DNA from: Deltaproteobacteria bacterium | GTDB taxonomy: Bacteria > Desulfobacterota > Desulfarculia > Adiutricales > Adiutricaceae | Direction: 5' to 3' | Assembly (NCBI GenBank): GCA_031254895.1 | Contig: JAIRTO010000028.1 | Location: forward strand, 1 to 64,000 | Length of the DNA stretch: 64,000 bases | Shown: piece after piece, positions 1 to 9,500 of the stretch | Position numbering within the stretch: the first letter of the stretch is position 1 | How the letters are laid out: every line of letters begins with the position of its first letter | Made by a program: the position numbers and the translations under genes | Notes under the pieces: model-generated | Database searches by the model: none | Told to the model about the DNA's origin: nothing | Seen by the model: only the letters and a program-made list of their open reading frames with translations

Positions 1-886
1 CGTCGCCGGATTCGACCAGGCTGTCTTCCCAGAGTCCGATTTCGTACATGTCCCCTCGCGGGTTGCCCAAATCTCTGGCGTAGCGGAACAGGGAAGCGTT
101 GCCCAAAAAGCCGTCTTCAAGCCTGACCACTCTGATTCGATCGTGTTGTTTGAAGACGTCCAAAGCCATTTGTTTGGTTATTTTTTTGCCGCCTTTGCCG
201 CTGGCCACGACGGTGATGATGTGCCCGTGGGTCACCGGGGTATGGACCAAGATGCCGGTCGCCTGAATGTGGGGCATTATGGTCATCAAATCGAGGGCCT
301 GATGAGAGGGGGCTTTGTCCATCTGAAGGGCGTTGGTGAGTCCCCGATGATAATCACCGGGATCGGCCACCCGGCGAATGATGGTGATGGCGGTTTTTTC
401 GATTCCGTAAGCCCTGTCCAAACAGTCGACCGAACGAATGAGGCCGGTGGTGTTGCAGCTGGTGAGTTTCAGGTAATTGGCTCCCAGGCCTTTTTCGTAG
501 TTGGCGTAGCCGTGAAAGAAGACGTCGGCGACGCTGTTCGCTTCGCCGCCTTGGAAAACGGCTTTGACTTTGGCCTTTTCATAGATGGCCTTGTTTTTCA
601 GGCCGACTCCGCCGGGAGAACTGTCGAGCATGACGTCGACTTGGCCGACCAGCTCTTCGAAGCTGCCGCTTACGGGGATGCCCAGGTCATCGAATTTTTT
701 GCGATCCGCTCCTTCGACCAAAAAGAGCTTGTAGGGCATGCCTTTTTCGCATAAGGCCCTTATCGACAGAGTTGGAGCCAGATCGGCCACTCCGACCAGC
801 TCCATGTCGCCTTGCAGGGCGACGCCGTCGGCTAAACGTTGTCCAATGACCCCATACCCGGCCACTCCGACTTTTATCATTTTCAT
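1..886 (-). CDS. type II (archaeal-type) glyceraldehyde-3-phosphate dehydrogenase, 3' end beyond window edge
   Basis: Hand translation of minus strand from ATG at 886: MKMIKVGVAGYGVIGQRLADGVALQGDMELVGVADL...LKLTSCNTTGLIRSVDCLDRAYGIEKTAITIIRR; Rossmann start and SCNTTGL active-site motif typical of type II GAPDH. Partial, so missing from the ORF track. Confidence 0.88.
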   Translation of the reverse strand, partial: MKMIKVGVAGYGVIGQRLADGVALQGDMELVGVADLAPTLSIRALCEKGMPYKLFLVEGADRKKFDDLGIPVSGSFEELVGQVDVMLDSSPGGVGLKNKAIYEKAKVKAVFQGGEANSVADVFFHGYANYEKGLGANYLKLTSCNTTGLIRSVDCLDRAYGIEKTAITIIRRVADPGDYHRGLTNALQMDKAPSHQALDLMTIMPHIQATGILVHTPVTHGHIITVVASGKGGKKITKQMALDVFKQHDRIRVVRLEDGFLGNASLFRYARDLGNPRGDMYEIGLWEDSLVESGD

Positions 887-1073
887 CTCTCCTTTCTGGG
901 AGGTTTTGTTTGCGCTTGGGCCGTCGCCGTCAGGGACGACGCGCCTTTTTTGAAAATCCTCTGAGGCGGCGTCTTTAAACCCGATGACGCGCTTTTTGGA
1001 AAATCCGTAGACGAGGGCGCCTTTATAATCCGACGCGGGCGTCGCGGGCTCGCGAACCGACTTTCGGAGACCG

Positions 1074-2318
1074 TCAGAGCCGCGAACCGCGCCTCAGAGA
1101 ACGAACGACGGGGAGCTCCTCCCCGGTCAAGAAACGGATGAGAGCGCCGCCGCCGGTGCAGATGTAATCGATTTTTTCAGTTTGGCCGAATTTGGCGGCG
1201 GCCGCGATGCTGTCGCCTCCGCCGATGACCGTGCGCGCCTTCGTTTCTCCTAAAGCTTCCCAAACGATTTTGGTGCCCAGTTCGCTCGCCGTCTCTTCGA
1301 AGACGCCCATGGGGCCGTTCGCGAAGACGGTCTCGGCGGCCAGGATGCGGTTTCTAAAATGTCGCGCCGAAGTCTCGCCTATGTCGACGGCGAGTTCGCC
1401 GGACGGAATTTGGCCTATTTTGGCTTCGACCCTTGCGCCGTTTTTGACGTAGGCGTAGTCGACGGGTCTGACGAGGCGAGCCGAATGGTCTTGCAACAAT
1501 TTTTCGGCGACGGGGAGCAAATCGGCGTGGCCCGCTTGGACGAGGAAGGCCTTCGCGGCTTCGCCTATGTCCTCTCCGGCGGCGACGGCCAAAATTTCCG
1601 CCGCCAAACCCCCGGCCAAGACCTCGTCGGCGGCCCCGGACTTCAGGACCGTTTCCATCATCAAGAAAGCGTCGTTGATCTTGGCTCCGCCCAAAACGAA
1701 CAGACAGGGATGCTTCGGGCTTTCCATCAGTTCGGAAATGACGCAGTATTCGCGCTCGAACAAGCGACCCATGGCCGACGGCAACAATTCCTGAAAACCG
1801 CACAAGGACGGCTGATCCCGATGAGAGGCGGCGAAGGCGTCGCAGACGTAGAAATCAGCCAGCGGGGCGAGCTTGGTCACTAGGAGAGTTTTGGCTTGCT
1901 CCGAGGGAGTCAGCTTGAGGCTGAGCTCGAAAAGGGTCTGCTCTTCGGCGAGAAATCTCACGTTGTCCAAAAGAAGAATGTCGCCGGCTTCAAGCTTCTT
2001 TATGGCCTCCAGCGCGGCCGGACCGCAAACGTCTTCCAGGAAAAGGACTTCTCTCCCCAAAAGTTCCCTTAAAACGGAGGCATGAGGCTTTAAGGACCAA
2101 AAATTCTTGTACTCGATGTCGCTGCCTTGATGGGCCAAGATCACCAACTTCGCCTTTTTGTCGGAAAGTTCTTTTATCGTGGGCAACGAAGCCTTAATGC
2201 GAGTGACGTCCTTGAGCTTTCCGGTTTTCCGATCCACCGGCTGGTTGATGTCCACCCGCAGGATGACGGTCTTGTCTTTCACGTCCATTTCGTCTAACGT
2301 TCTGATGCCGAATTTCAT
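1074..2318 (-). CDS. pgk: phosphoglycerate kinase, archaeal-type
   Basis: ORF 1074..2513; more likely start ATG at 2318 (MKFGIRTLDEMDVKDKTVILRVDINQPVD...ILLLDNVRFLAEEQ...VLGGAKINDAF...VIGGGDSIAAA). N-terminal pattern and LLLDNVRFLSEE-like motif resemble archaeal PGKs. Confidence 0.88.
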   Translation of the reverse strand: MKFGIRTLDEMDVKDKTVILRVDINQPVDRKTGKLKDVTRIKASLPTIKELSDKKAKLVILAHQGSDIEYKNFWSLKPHASVLRELLGREVLFLEDVCGPAALEAIKKLEAGDILLLDNVRFLAEEQTLFELSLKLTPSEQAKTLLVTKLAPLADFYVCDAFAASHRDQPSLCGFQELLPSAMGRLFEREYCVISELMESPKHPCLFVLGGAKINDAFLMMETVLKSGAADEVLAGGLAAEILAVAAGEDIGEAAKAFLVQAGHADLLPVAEKLLQDHSARLVRPVDYAYVKNGARVEAKIGQIPSGELAVDIGETSARHFRNRILAAETVFANGPMGVFEETASELGTKIVWEALGETKARTVIGGGDSIAAAAKFGQTEKIDYICTGGGALIRFLTGEELPVVRSLRRGSRL

Positions 2319-2434
2319 GGATAAGATCCTCAGTTTTTTTTGTTTTTTTCGCGGCGAACGTGGCGAAGCGTCCAAGGGCTCGAGGCTTTGGCGGAGCCCT
2401 TGGACGGAAGGGGGTTGACGAGCGGTTTTATATG

Positions 2435-3073
2435 TTACAGAGCTCCGATGACGCCTTTGACTCCGGCGTAGGCGTCTTCCGCATAAATGTCGGCGCCTAT
2501 CCGATTGGCCCAACGCGGCGTGACCGGGGCTCCGGCGACCATGGTTTTTATTTTTCCCTTGAGTCCGGCCTTTTTAAGGGTTTCTTCAAGTTTTTTCTGT
2601 TCGCTGAGAGTGGTGGTCAAAAGAGCGCTTGTGGCGATGAACTTCGATTCGTTCTTCAGGGCGTCCTCGATCATCGTCTCCGTGTCGACGTCGCGGCCGA
2701 GATCGTGAACGGTGAAGCCGTTGGCCCGGAACAGGGCGATGCCGATGCCTTTGCCGATGTCATGAATGTCGCCTTTGACGGTGGCGGCGGTGATGTGGAC
2801 ATGGGCGTAGCCCGAGTGAGTTCCCTCGGGCATCGATTCGTTCAAGGCCTGGGAAGCGGCCAGCATGACGTCGGCGGCCATCATCAGCTCCGGGAGGAAC
2901 AGCTTTCCGGAACCGAACAGATCGCCGACTTTGGTGATGCCTTTTATGAACCCTTCGTTCATCAGCTCCATGGGGTCGGCCCCGGAACCGACATGTTTTT
3001 TGACGGTCTCCAAAGCCTTGGCCTCGTTTTGCTCCATGATCGAGTCAAAGGCGTCTTGAAATAATGTCGACAC
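2435..3073 (-). CDS. mtbC: methylamine/dimethylamine corrinoid protein (MtbC-like)
   Basis: B12-binding fold: HITAATVKGDIHDIGKGIGIALFRANGFTVHDLGRDVDTE; likely GTG start at 3073 preceded by ggaaaggag. Confidence 0.88.
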   Translation of the reverse strand: MSTLFQDAFDSIMEQNEAKALETVKKHVGSGADPMELMNEGFIKGITKVGDLFGSGKLFLPELMMAADVMLAASQALNESMPEGTHSGYAHVHITAATVKGDIHDIGKGIGIALFRANGFTVHDLGRDVDTETMIEDALKNESKFIATSALLTTTLSEQKKLEETLKKAGLKGKIKTMVAGAPVTPRWANRIGADIYAEDAYAGVKGVIGAL

Positions 3074-3095
3074 TTTATTTTCTCCTTTCCTGGCC

Positions 3096-4481
3096 TTATA
3101 GCCCGGCTCGATGTTTGAATCGGTTGAGGCAGTTGATGTCCAAGTCAAGCGCTCTGGCGATGTTGAACTTGCACTCGAGTCCCTTGGGAGTGTTTCCCAA
3201 AGGCATCATGATTCCAAAACCCAAGTCGGTCCGCACTTCGCTCATGATCACAGGATCGGACAGTTCGTCGACGCCCACTTTCAATTTGTCGGCCACGTAT
3301 TGCTTGGCCTCTTTGATTCTCAGCTTCTTGGCCAGCTGGACTCGTCCCACCAGATCTCCGGCGGTCCTCATTCCACCCATTCCTGAAGCTTCAGCGTGCG
3401 CGACGGCCATCCCGATCGGGTCTCCGACGCCTACCTAGATGCCGTCAAGGCCGCACAACTCCACCAGGGCCTTGGAGCAGCGGCTGACCACGTCCACCGG
3501 CGGATAGTCGGTGACCGGCACCGCTCCCACGCCCATGCCCATGTTGGCGTGAACGGGGATCTTGGCCGACAGGCCGCAGGGCTTGATCAAAGCCACGGTG
3601 CGGGCCAGGTTCCAAGGAGTGCTTTCGTTGGTGTTGGTGTTGACCACGGGCCCGAAGATGGCCGTGCCGGCTTTTTCCGCCAGTCGGCATTGATCGGCCG
3701 GGTACATTCCGGCCAAGCGCTCTCCGTCGTAGGTCATTTCTCCGTGCATGCCCAAAACGAATTCGCCCGCCATGCCGACCTCGATGGGCATGTCGGGATA
3801 CTTTTTGGTCAGCTGCTCGGCGGCCAACAAGGAGGCCCTGAAGTCAGGATCGCCTTGAGCCCCGACCGTGTCGAAGTTGATGCCGTCGGCGCCGGCCTCC
3901 CACATTATTTCGGAGGCGAAGACGATGTCTTTGATGGCCGCTTCGACCATGTCCTCATAGGCGGCCCGCCCTTCCTTTATTTTTCCCATCGGCAGAAGTT
4001 CCATCGGGTTGGGGAAGGGACCGTCGGGCTTGGTGTATAAGCCCAAATTGGGCATGGCCCCGTAGAACAGAGGCGCGATGGTGCTGTAGAGCGCCTGCTC
4101 CATGGTGGCCTGTTCGTAGCTGATGATCGGCTTCAGCGGCTTGAAGCTGTAGTCGACGTGGCAGAGCTCCAAAGTGTCGGCGCCGAGGAGCTTTTCGTAG
4201 ATCATGAGAGCGCTGACGCGGTCCTCCAAAAGCGAGTGACGCTTGATCTTCAGCGTCGCCGCGTCGTAGCTCATGATGACTTCTTTGCCTCTAGGCACGC
4301 CGACGAAGCGGTCAGTTCGTTTGAAGAGATCGGTCAAATACTCGATCTCCTCCTGAGTCAGGGGCGGAACTCCGGCTTTGTCGACGGCGTTTTGGATGGC
4401 GTCATCTATGTCCATCCTCAACTCGTCTTCGGTCAACTCCACCGGCGAGCCGTCCCCCATGCGGGTGAAAATTTTAGACAC
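3096..4481 (-). CDS. mtbB: dimethylamine--corrinoid methyltransferase, in-frame amber (UAG) at codon 349 likely read as pyrrolysine
   Basis: ORF 3435..4481 (348 aa) ends ...ALVELCGLDGI-TAG and continues in the same frame as VGVGDPIGMAVAHAEASGMGGMRTAGDLVGRVQLAKKLRIKEAKQYVADKL...NRFKHRAGL-TAA, encompassing track ORF 3096..3410. 461 residues with UAG at 349 fits the MtbB family. Confidence 0.9.
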
Positions 4482-4670
4482 TCGGTCTACCTCCTAAATG
4501 TGTTGGCTCGTTGAATCTTCGAAAAACATATGTTCTGGCCTTGTCCATGGCTGAAAAAAGTCCGTTCACGGCCGCCTTTTGGGGACGAGCCCCCAAGGCG
4601 CGAGACGAGCCTTGGCCGGCGGCCTGGTCTCGCGCCTTTCGGGTTTTTTTTGAGCCTAATTCCTCTATGG

Positions 4671-4728
4671 CGCGAGAAAGTCGCGCCATAGTCGCGAGAA
4701 AGTCGCGACAAAGACGCGGGAAAGTCGC
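4671..4728. repeat. three 22-bp-spaced copies of a 15-bp hairpin CGCGA-GAAAG-TCGCG
   Basis: cgcgagaaagtcgcg at 4671-4685 and 4692-4706, cgcgggaaagtcgcg at 4714-4728. Confidence 0.8.
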
Positions 4729-4802
4729 GAAAAGAACCGGATGACCGCCGCTTTTTTTTTTCGATCCGGCGGCGGGTTTCCAGAGAGGGAATCTAAAAGA
4801 CG

Positions 4803-5918
4803 TCAAAAAAGCGAATCCGCGTCCTTGTACAGCGCTTCAAGGCCGAAGGCCTCGGCCACGCCGGGGAAGGTGATGAATCCGTTATGCATGTTCAGGCCGC
4901 TCTTGAGCGGAGCGTTGCTTTTGACGGCCTGCTTCAGTCCCTGATTGGCCAGCTTCAGGCCGTAGCCTATGGTGGCGTTGTTGAGCGCGTAAGTCGAAGT
5001 CCGAGCGTAGGCGCCGGGCATGTTGGCCACGCAATAGTGAATGACGTCGTCGACGACGTAGGTCGGATCCGTGTGCGTGGTCGGGCGCGACGTTTCGAAG
5101 CAGCCGCCCTGATCAATGGCCACGTCGACTATCACCGCTCCAGGCTTCAAGAGCTTCAGCTGCGGTCTTCTGATGAGTTTCGGAGCCACCGCTCCGGGCA
5201 CCAGCACCGCTCCGATGATGATGTCGGCCGATCTCAGATGCTCTTCCAATATGACCGGGTCGCTGAACAGCGGAGTGACGTTGGCGGGCATTATTTCTCC
5301 CAAATACTCCAATCTGTTCAGGTTGATGTCCATGACGACGACTTTGGCTCCCAAACCGGCGGCCACTTTGGCCGCGTTGGTTCCGACCACGCCTCCGCCT
5401 AAAACCAAAACCTCGGCCGGAGCGACTCCGGTCACCCCCATGGGGAGAAGACCGCGTCCGCCCTGGTTTTTGGCCGAAAAATATGAAGCCATGATGATCG
5501 ACATGCGTCCGGCCACTTCGCTCATCGGCTTCAGAAGCGGGAGGCTTTTGCCTTCCGAGATGGTCTCGTAGGCGACCGCGGAAATCTTGCGTTCCAGACA
5601 AGCCTTGGTCAAAAGCTCGCTGGCGGCGAAATGGAAATACGTGTAGATTATTTGGTTTTCGCGCATCAAAGCGTATTCGTTTTCCAAAGGCTCTTTTACC
5701 TTGACGATCATCTCGGCTTTGGACCAGACCTCTTCGTTTTCGGAGAGCATCTCCGCTCCGGCCGAAACGTAGGCGGCGTCTTCGATGGCCGAGCCAAGGC
5801 CCGCGCCTTTGGTCACCAAGACGCGATGGCCGGCTTCCGCATAAGCGTGAACCGAGTTGGGGGTCAGACCAACGCGATTTTCGTTGTTTTTTATTTCTTT
5901 AGGACAACCGATGATCAT
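4803..5918 (-). CDS. ald: alanine dehydrogenase
   Basis: MIIGCPKEIKNNENRVGLTPNSVHAYAEAGHRVLVTKGAGLGSAIED...VLGGGVVGTNAAKVAAGLGAKVVVMDIN; 371 aa. Confidence 0.95.
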   Translation of the reverse strand: MIIGCPKEIKNNENRVGLTPNSVHAYAEAGHRVLVTKGAGLGSAIEDAAYVSAGAEMLSENEEVWSKAEMIVKVKEPLENEYALMRENQIIYTYFHFAASELLTKACLERKISAVAYETISEGKSLPLLKPMSEVAGRMSIIMASYFSAKNQGGRGLLPMGVTGVAPAEVLVLGGGVVGTNAAKVAAGLGAKVVVMDINLNRLEYLGEIMPANVTPLFSDPVILEEHLRSADIIIGAVLVPGAVAPKLIRRPQLKLLKPGAVIVDVAIDQGGCFETSRPTTHTDPTYVVDDVIHYCVANMPGAYARTSTYALNNATIGYGLKLANQGLKQAVKSNAPLKSGLNMHNGFITFPGVAEAFGLEALYKDADSLF

Positions 5919-6047
5919 GGATTTTTATCCCTCTTTTGATGAAATATGAAAAAGCGGCAAAATGTTTGGCCGAGCTCGCCAGCCGCCCTTTGGAGCGGCG
6001 GGCGAACTCGGATTAGCTGTTCGTTCCGTCGGCGGGGGCGCCAAAAG

Positions 6048-6191
6048 GCCGCGCTCCCGCCGACGACATGATTATTTGAGGTGCCCTGGCCAGGGTCATT
6101 GGCCAAGTCCCTGGCGAAAGCCGCGCCCCCGCCGTCGACTTGATTATTTGAAGCTCCCTGGCCAGGATCCTTGGCCAAGTCCCTGGCGAAG
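6048..6191. repeat. two tandem 72-bp imperfect direct repeats
   Basis: gccgcgctcccgccgacgacatgattatttgaggtgccctggccagggtcattggccaagtccctggcgaaa (6048-6119) versus 6120-6191; a third partial copy begins at 6192. Confidence 0.85.
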
Positions 6192-6251
6192 GCCGCGACT
6201 AGGCCGTTGACCAGGTTCCTGACCAGGTTCCTGACTAGGCCATTGGCCAGG

Positions 6252-7598
6252 TCATTTGCGCAGACCCATGGCTTTCTCTTCCTCTTTCAGGCACGAGACG
6301 AAGACCGGCATGAACGCGTCCACGTCCTCTTTGGCGAAGGTGTAGGGCGGAGCCAACTCGATGGCGCTGCCCATGGCCTTTATCAGATAACCTTTGGCCA
6401 TGGCCCGGTTGACGATGCTGTTGAGGTTGGCGCCCGGCATGACGGCGCGGGTCTTGCGGTCGGGGGTCATGTCGGCGGAAACCCACAGGCCTTTGCCTCT
6501 GACTTCGCCCACGCTGGGGAGATCTTTGAGCCCGTCCTGCATGGCCTGGAGGAGATAGTCGCCGACGACTCTCGACTTTTCGACCATGTCCTCTTTTTGG
6601 TAAATGTCTATGACGGCCAGAGCCGCCGCGCAGGCCACCGGATGGTTGCCGTAAGTGTGCAGGTGCATGAAGTTTTCGACTTTGTCGGCAATGGCGTCCG
6701 TGACGCCAACGGCGCTCAAGGGCACGTAGCCGCTGGTGAGGCATTTGGCCGCCGTGATCATGTCGGGCTCGATCCCGAAATGCTCGATGCCGAACATTTT
6801 GCCGGTGCGTCCGAAGCCGCAGATCACCTCGTCGGATATCAACAGCACGCCGTATTTGTCGCAGATCTTGCGGATGGCCGGCCAATAGTCCGGAGGCGGA
6901 GAATAGCTGCCGAAGCCCTGCTGCACCGGTTCGCCGATGAAGGCGGAGACGAGCTCGGGTCCTTCGGAATTGATGATTTCTTCCAAATGCTCGGCGCATT
7001 TGAGGCCGCAGTCGGGGTGGGACAGCTTGTAAAAACAACGATAGCAGTAGGGAGAGGGGATGAAGAGACCGCCGGAGGCGCCCGGATCGAACATCAGCCG
7101 CATGGGGAGCACGGTTCCCAAGGCTCTCAGGCCCAGACCGTTGACCCCGTGGTAGGCGCCTTGGCGGGAGACCACTTTGTAGCGGGCCTTGTCGCCGTTG
7201 TAGTAATGATAGAGCTTGGCCATCTTCATGGCCGATTCGACCGCTTCGGAGCCGGAGCATTCGAAGGTGAAGCGATTTATTTTTCCCGGAGCGATTTCGG
7301 CGAGCTTCGCGGCCAGCTTCATGGCCGGTTCGTTGCTTCTGGCGCAAGGGGTGACGTAGGAACATTCCATTATTTGATCGTAGACGGCCTGCGCGACTTC
7401 CTGACGCCCATAACCTAAGCCTACGGGTCTGGTGATGCCGGAGTCCATATCCACATAGCGATTGCCGTTCGAGTCTTCGACATGGATCCCTTGGCCCTTG
7501 ACGATGGTCAGGATCCCGTCCTCAATCTCTTTTCGGGAGGTTCTATGCAGGATAAGGTTGGAAGTTCTGTCGTAATTCATGTTGATTTCTTCTCCCAC
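6252..7598 (-). CDS. class III (PLP-dependent) aminotransferase
   Basis: VDMDSGITRPVGLGYGRQEVAQAV...LLISDEVICGFGRTGKMFGIEHFGIEPDMITAAKCLTSGYVPLSAV; 448 aa. Confidence 0.93.
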   Translation of the reverse strand: MGEEINMNYDRTSNLILHRTSRKEIEDGILTIVKGQGIHVEDSNGNRYVDMDSGITRPVGLGYGRQEVAQAVYDQIMECSYVTPCARSNEPAMKLAAKLAEIAPGKINRFTFECSGSEAVESAMKMAKLYHYYNGDKARYKVVSRQGAYHGVNGLGLRALGTVLPMRLMFDPGASGGLFIPSPYCYRCFYKLSHPDCGLKCAEHLEEIINSEGPELVSAFIGEPVQQGFGSYSPPPDYWPAIRKICDKYGVLLISDEVICGFGRTGKMFGIEHFGIEPDMITAAKCLTSGYVPLSAVGVTDAIADKVENFMHLHTYGNHPVACAAALAVIDIYQKEDMVEKSRVVGDYLLQAMQDGLKDLPSVGEVRGKGLWVSADMTPDRKTRAVMPGANLNSIVNRAMAKGYLIKAMGSAIELAPPYTFAKEDVDAFMPVFVSCLKEEEKAMGLRK

Positions 7599-7651
7599 TG
7601 TGATTTGTCGACAATGGCCGGCTCCGCCCCGGAGCCGGGTCGACTGGATGG

Positions 7652-8539
7652 TTATTTAACGGCCTCGGTCAGTTTGGCCAAGACGTCTTCAGCCATGAGC
7701 TTGTGCAATTGCCCCATGGGGTGCCACTCGTCGTACCAAAGATATTTGTACGGCTCGGGATAGACGTAGGTTCCCCACCAGCCGGTTTCGACGTCGTCGA
7801 ATTTGAAGCCTTCCGCGCCGGCTTTGATTTTTTCCATAAGGGGATTGGTTTCGTAATAATAGATCGAGAGTTCGGGGTGTTCGGGCAGTCCTTTCGAGAG
7901 TTCGGCTTTGGTCGTCTCGTTGCTCTTGTCCACCAGCCTGGTCCACGGTTCGGCGTATTTGACGTAGTCGCCGGCCAAATAGCCGGGCGCCAGCATGGCC
8001 GTCATGGTTTCGCAGTAAAGGACGTGCTTGGCGCCTTTGGCGGCCAGCCGTTCGATGCCCGCCTTAATGTTGGCCGCCGTAGTCGCTCCGTCCTCTATGC
8101 CGTACCAGACGTCGTTGGAGCCGACCATGACGGTGAACAAGACGTTGGATATGTCTTCGCCTGGCTGCAAATTGTCGACGTAGTCGTCAATCTGCCATAA
8201 AAAGCCGGACCACTCGACGCCTTCGGGATGGTTGCAGTTGCGTTTGTCGCTCATGGCTCCGCCCCAGGCCCTATCCTCCAAAGGCAGGCTCAAGAGTTCC
8301 GCCAGCTGCTCGACCCAGGTCTTGGTTTCCGTGTATCTTTTGAACCCGAAGCCGTCGGCGAAACCGTCGTCCGAGAAGCTGTCTCCGAAAGCGACGATGC
8401 GGACGAAGGGCATCTTCGGAGGGTCGGCGGCGAAAGCCGCAGGGGACGAAAAGGCGACCGAAACAGCCGCCGAAACGACGATGAAGAACGCCATGGCTAA
8501 ACAGGAACATGGAAAGGTTCGCGACGATTTTCTCGACAT
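7652..8539 (-). CDS. exported SGNH/GDSL-type hydrolase
   Basis: Likely start at 8539 (MSRKSSRTFPCSCLAMAFFIVVSAAVSVAFSSPAAFAADPP signal peptide), then VAFGDSFSDDGF, VMVGSNDVWYG and WYDEWHPMGQLHK blocks. Confidence 0.82.
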   Translation of the reverse strand: MSRKSSRTFPCSCLAMAFFIVVSAAVSVAFSSPAAFAADPPKMPFVRIVAFGDSFSDDGFADGFGFKRYTETKTWVEQLAELLSLPLEDRAWGGAMSDKRNCNHPEGVEWSGFLWQIDDYVDNLQPGEDISNVLFTVMVGSNDVWYGIEDGATTAANIKAGIERLAAKGAKHVLYCETMTAMLAPGYLAGDYVKYAEPWTRLVDKSNETTKAELSKGLPEHPELSIYYYETNPLMEKIKAGAEGFKFDDVETGWWGTYVYPEPYKYLWYDEWHPMGQLHKLMAEDVLAKLTEAVK

Positions 8540-9500
8540 TTTTGCCTTCTCCTTTGCAAGTCGGCCAAAAGGGTGTTTCCGCCTTGTCGGTCTTTTTTCG
8601 GCGGACAAATTTTAGTCGGGGAGCGCGGACTATTTTTCGCTCTGAAAGGCGCGTCCAGGCGACGAGCCTGGATAGGGCGCCCTTAGGCGACGCGCACAGA
8701 TGACGCGCATGAACTAAGCGCTCGGACTAGGCGCATGGACTGGCGGACGGCGGAGCGGACGCGTCCCCTACGCCAGATCTCGCCCGTCATGAGCGGCGTT
8801 CATTTTTGGTCTCTGCCCTCGATTTTGCGGTTATCGGCGCGAGTCCAAGCGAGTCTCCGAAAAGAGAACGGTCGCCGACTCGAAAATGGCCTTTTGTCGA
8901 GCTTTTCGCTTCGCTTATTTGCCAAAAATAGCTTCGCTTGGTCGCTTCGCTTTTTTTGCTTCGCGCAAATAGCTTCGTTTTGTCAATTGGCTTGGTTTTG
9001 CTCGGACGTGATTGGTTTAGTCGCTATGATCGTCGTTCGTTTCGCGTCAGAGGTCGCCTTCGGCGGCGCTCGCGCGACTTTTCAGCCGCTTTGGCTTCAA
9101 AAGCTGTTTTGGTCGCGAAAAATGATCGGAAGCTGTCGCCATTGATCCGAAAAAGCTCCAAAAGAAAGGGGGACGAGCGTTTTGGCGTCATTTTGTTCCT
9201 CCTTTTGGGGAATTCGGGCGTTCCTTCAGCGACCTTTCAGAAATCTCCGCCAGATCGGACCGGCCGACGGCGGGCTATTTTTTGTCAAAAAGACTTTGCA
9301 AAATTAAAACCAACTGAGATTCGTCGGCCAATAAAGGCTTATTTCCGCCGAAACCAGAGACCTGGCTTGTTGTCAGAGAAAAAAAACAAACGCCTGGCGG
9401 AAAGAGTCAGGAAAGTTGTTTTGATTCAAAAATAAATCAAAACCTTTAATTTTCTCTCGGGGAAAAGGAGGAAACAAAGGGGTCAGACTGGAGAAAAAGA

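Noticed and set aside
3435-4481. mtbB as a simple pseudogene truncated by a nonsense mutation
   Set aside because: The only disruption is a TAG exactly at the known Pyl position, and the remaining 112 codons are intact and family-like.
6171-7418. 415-aa plus-strand ORF
   Set aside because: Antisense to the class III aminotransferase; start lies in tandem repeats.
8600-9480. Small coding genes in the gap upstream of the SGNH hydrolase
   Set aside because: ORFs are low complexity and without recognisable domains or ribosome sites; treated as intergenic.
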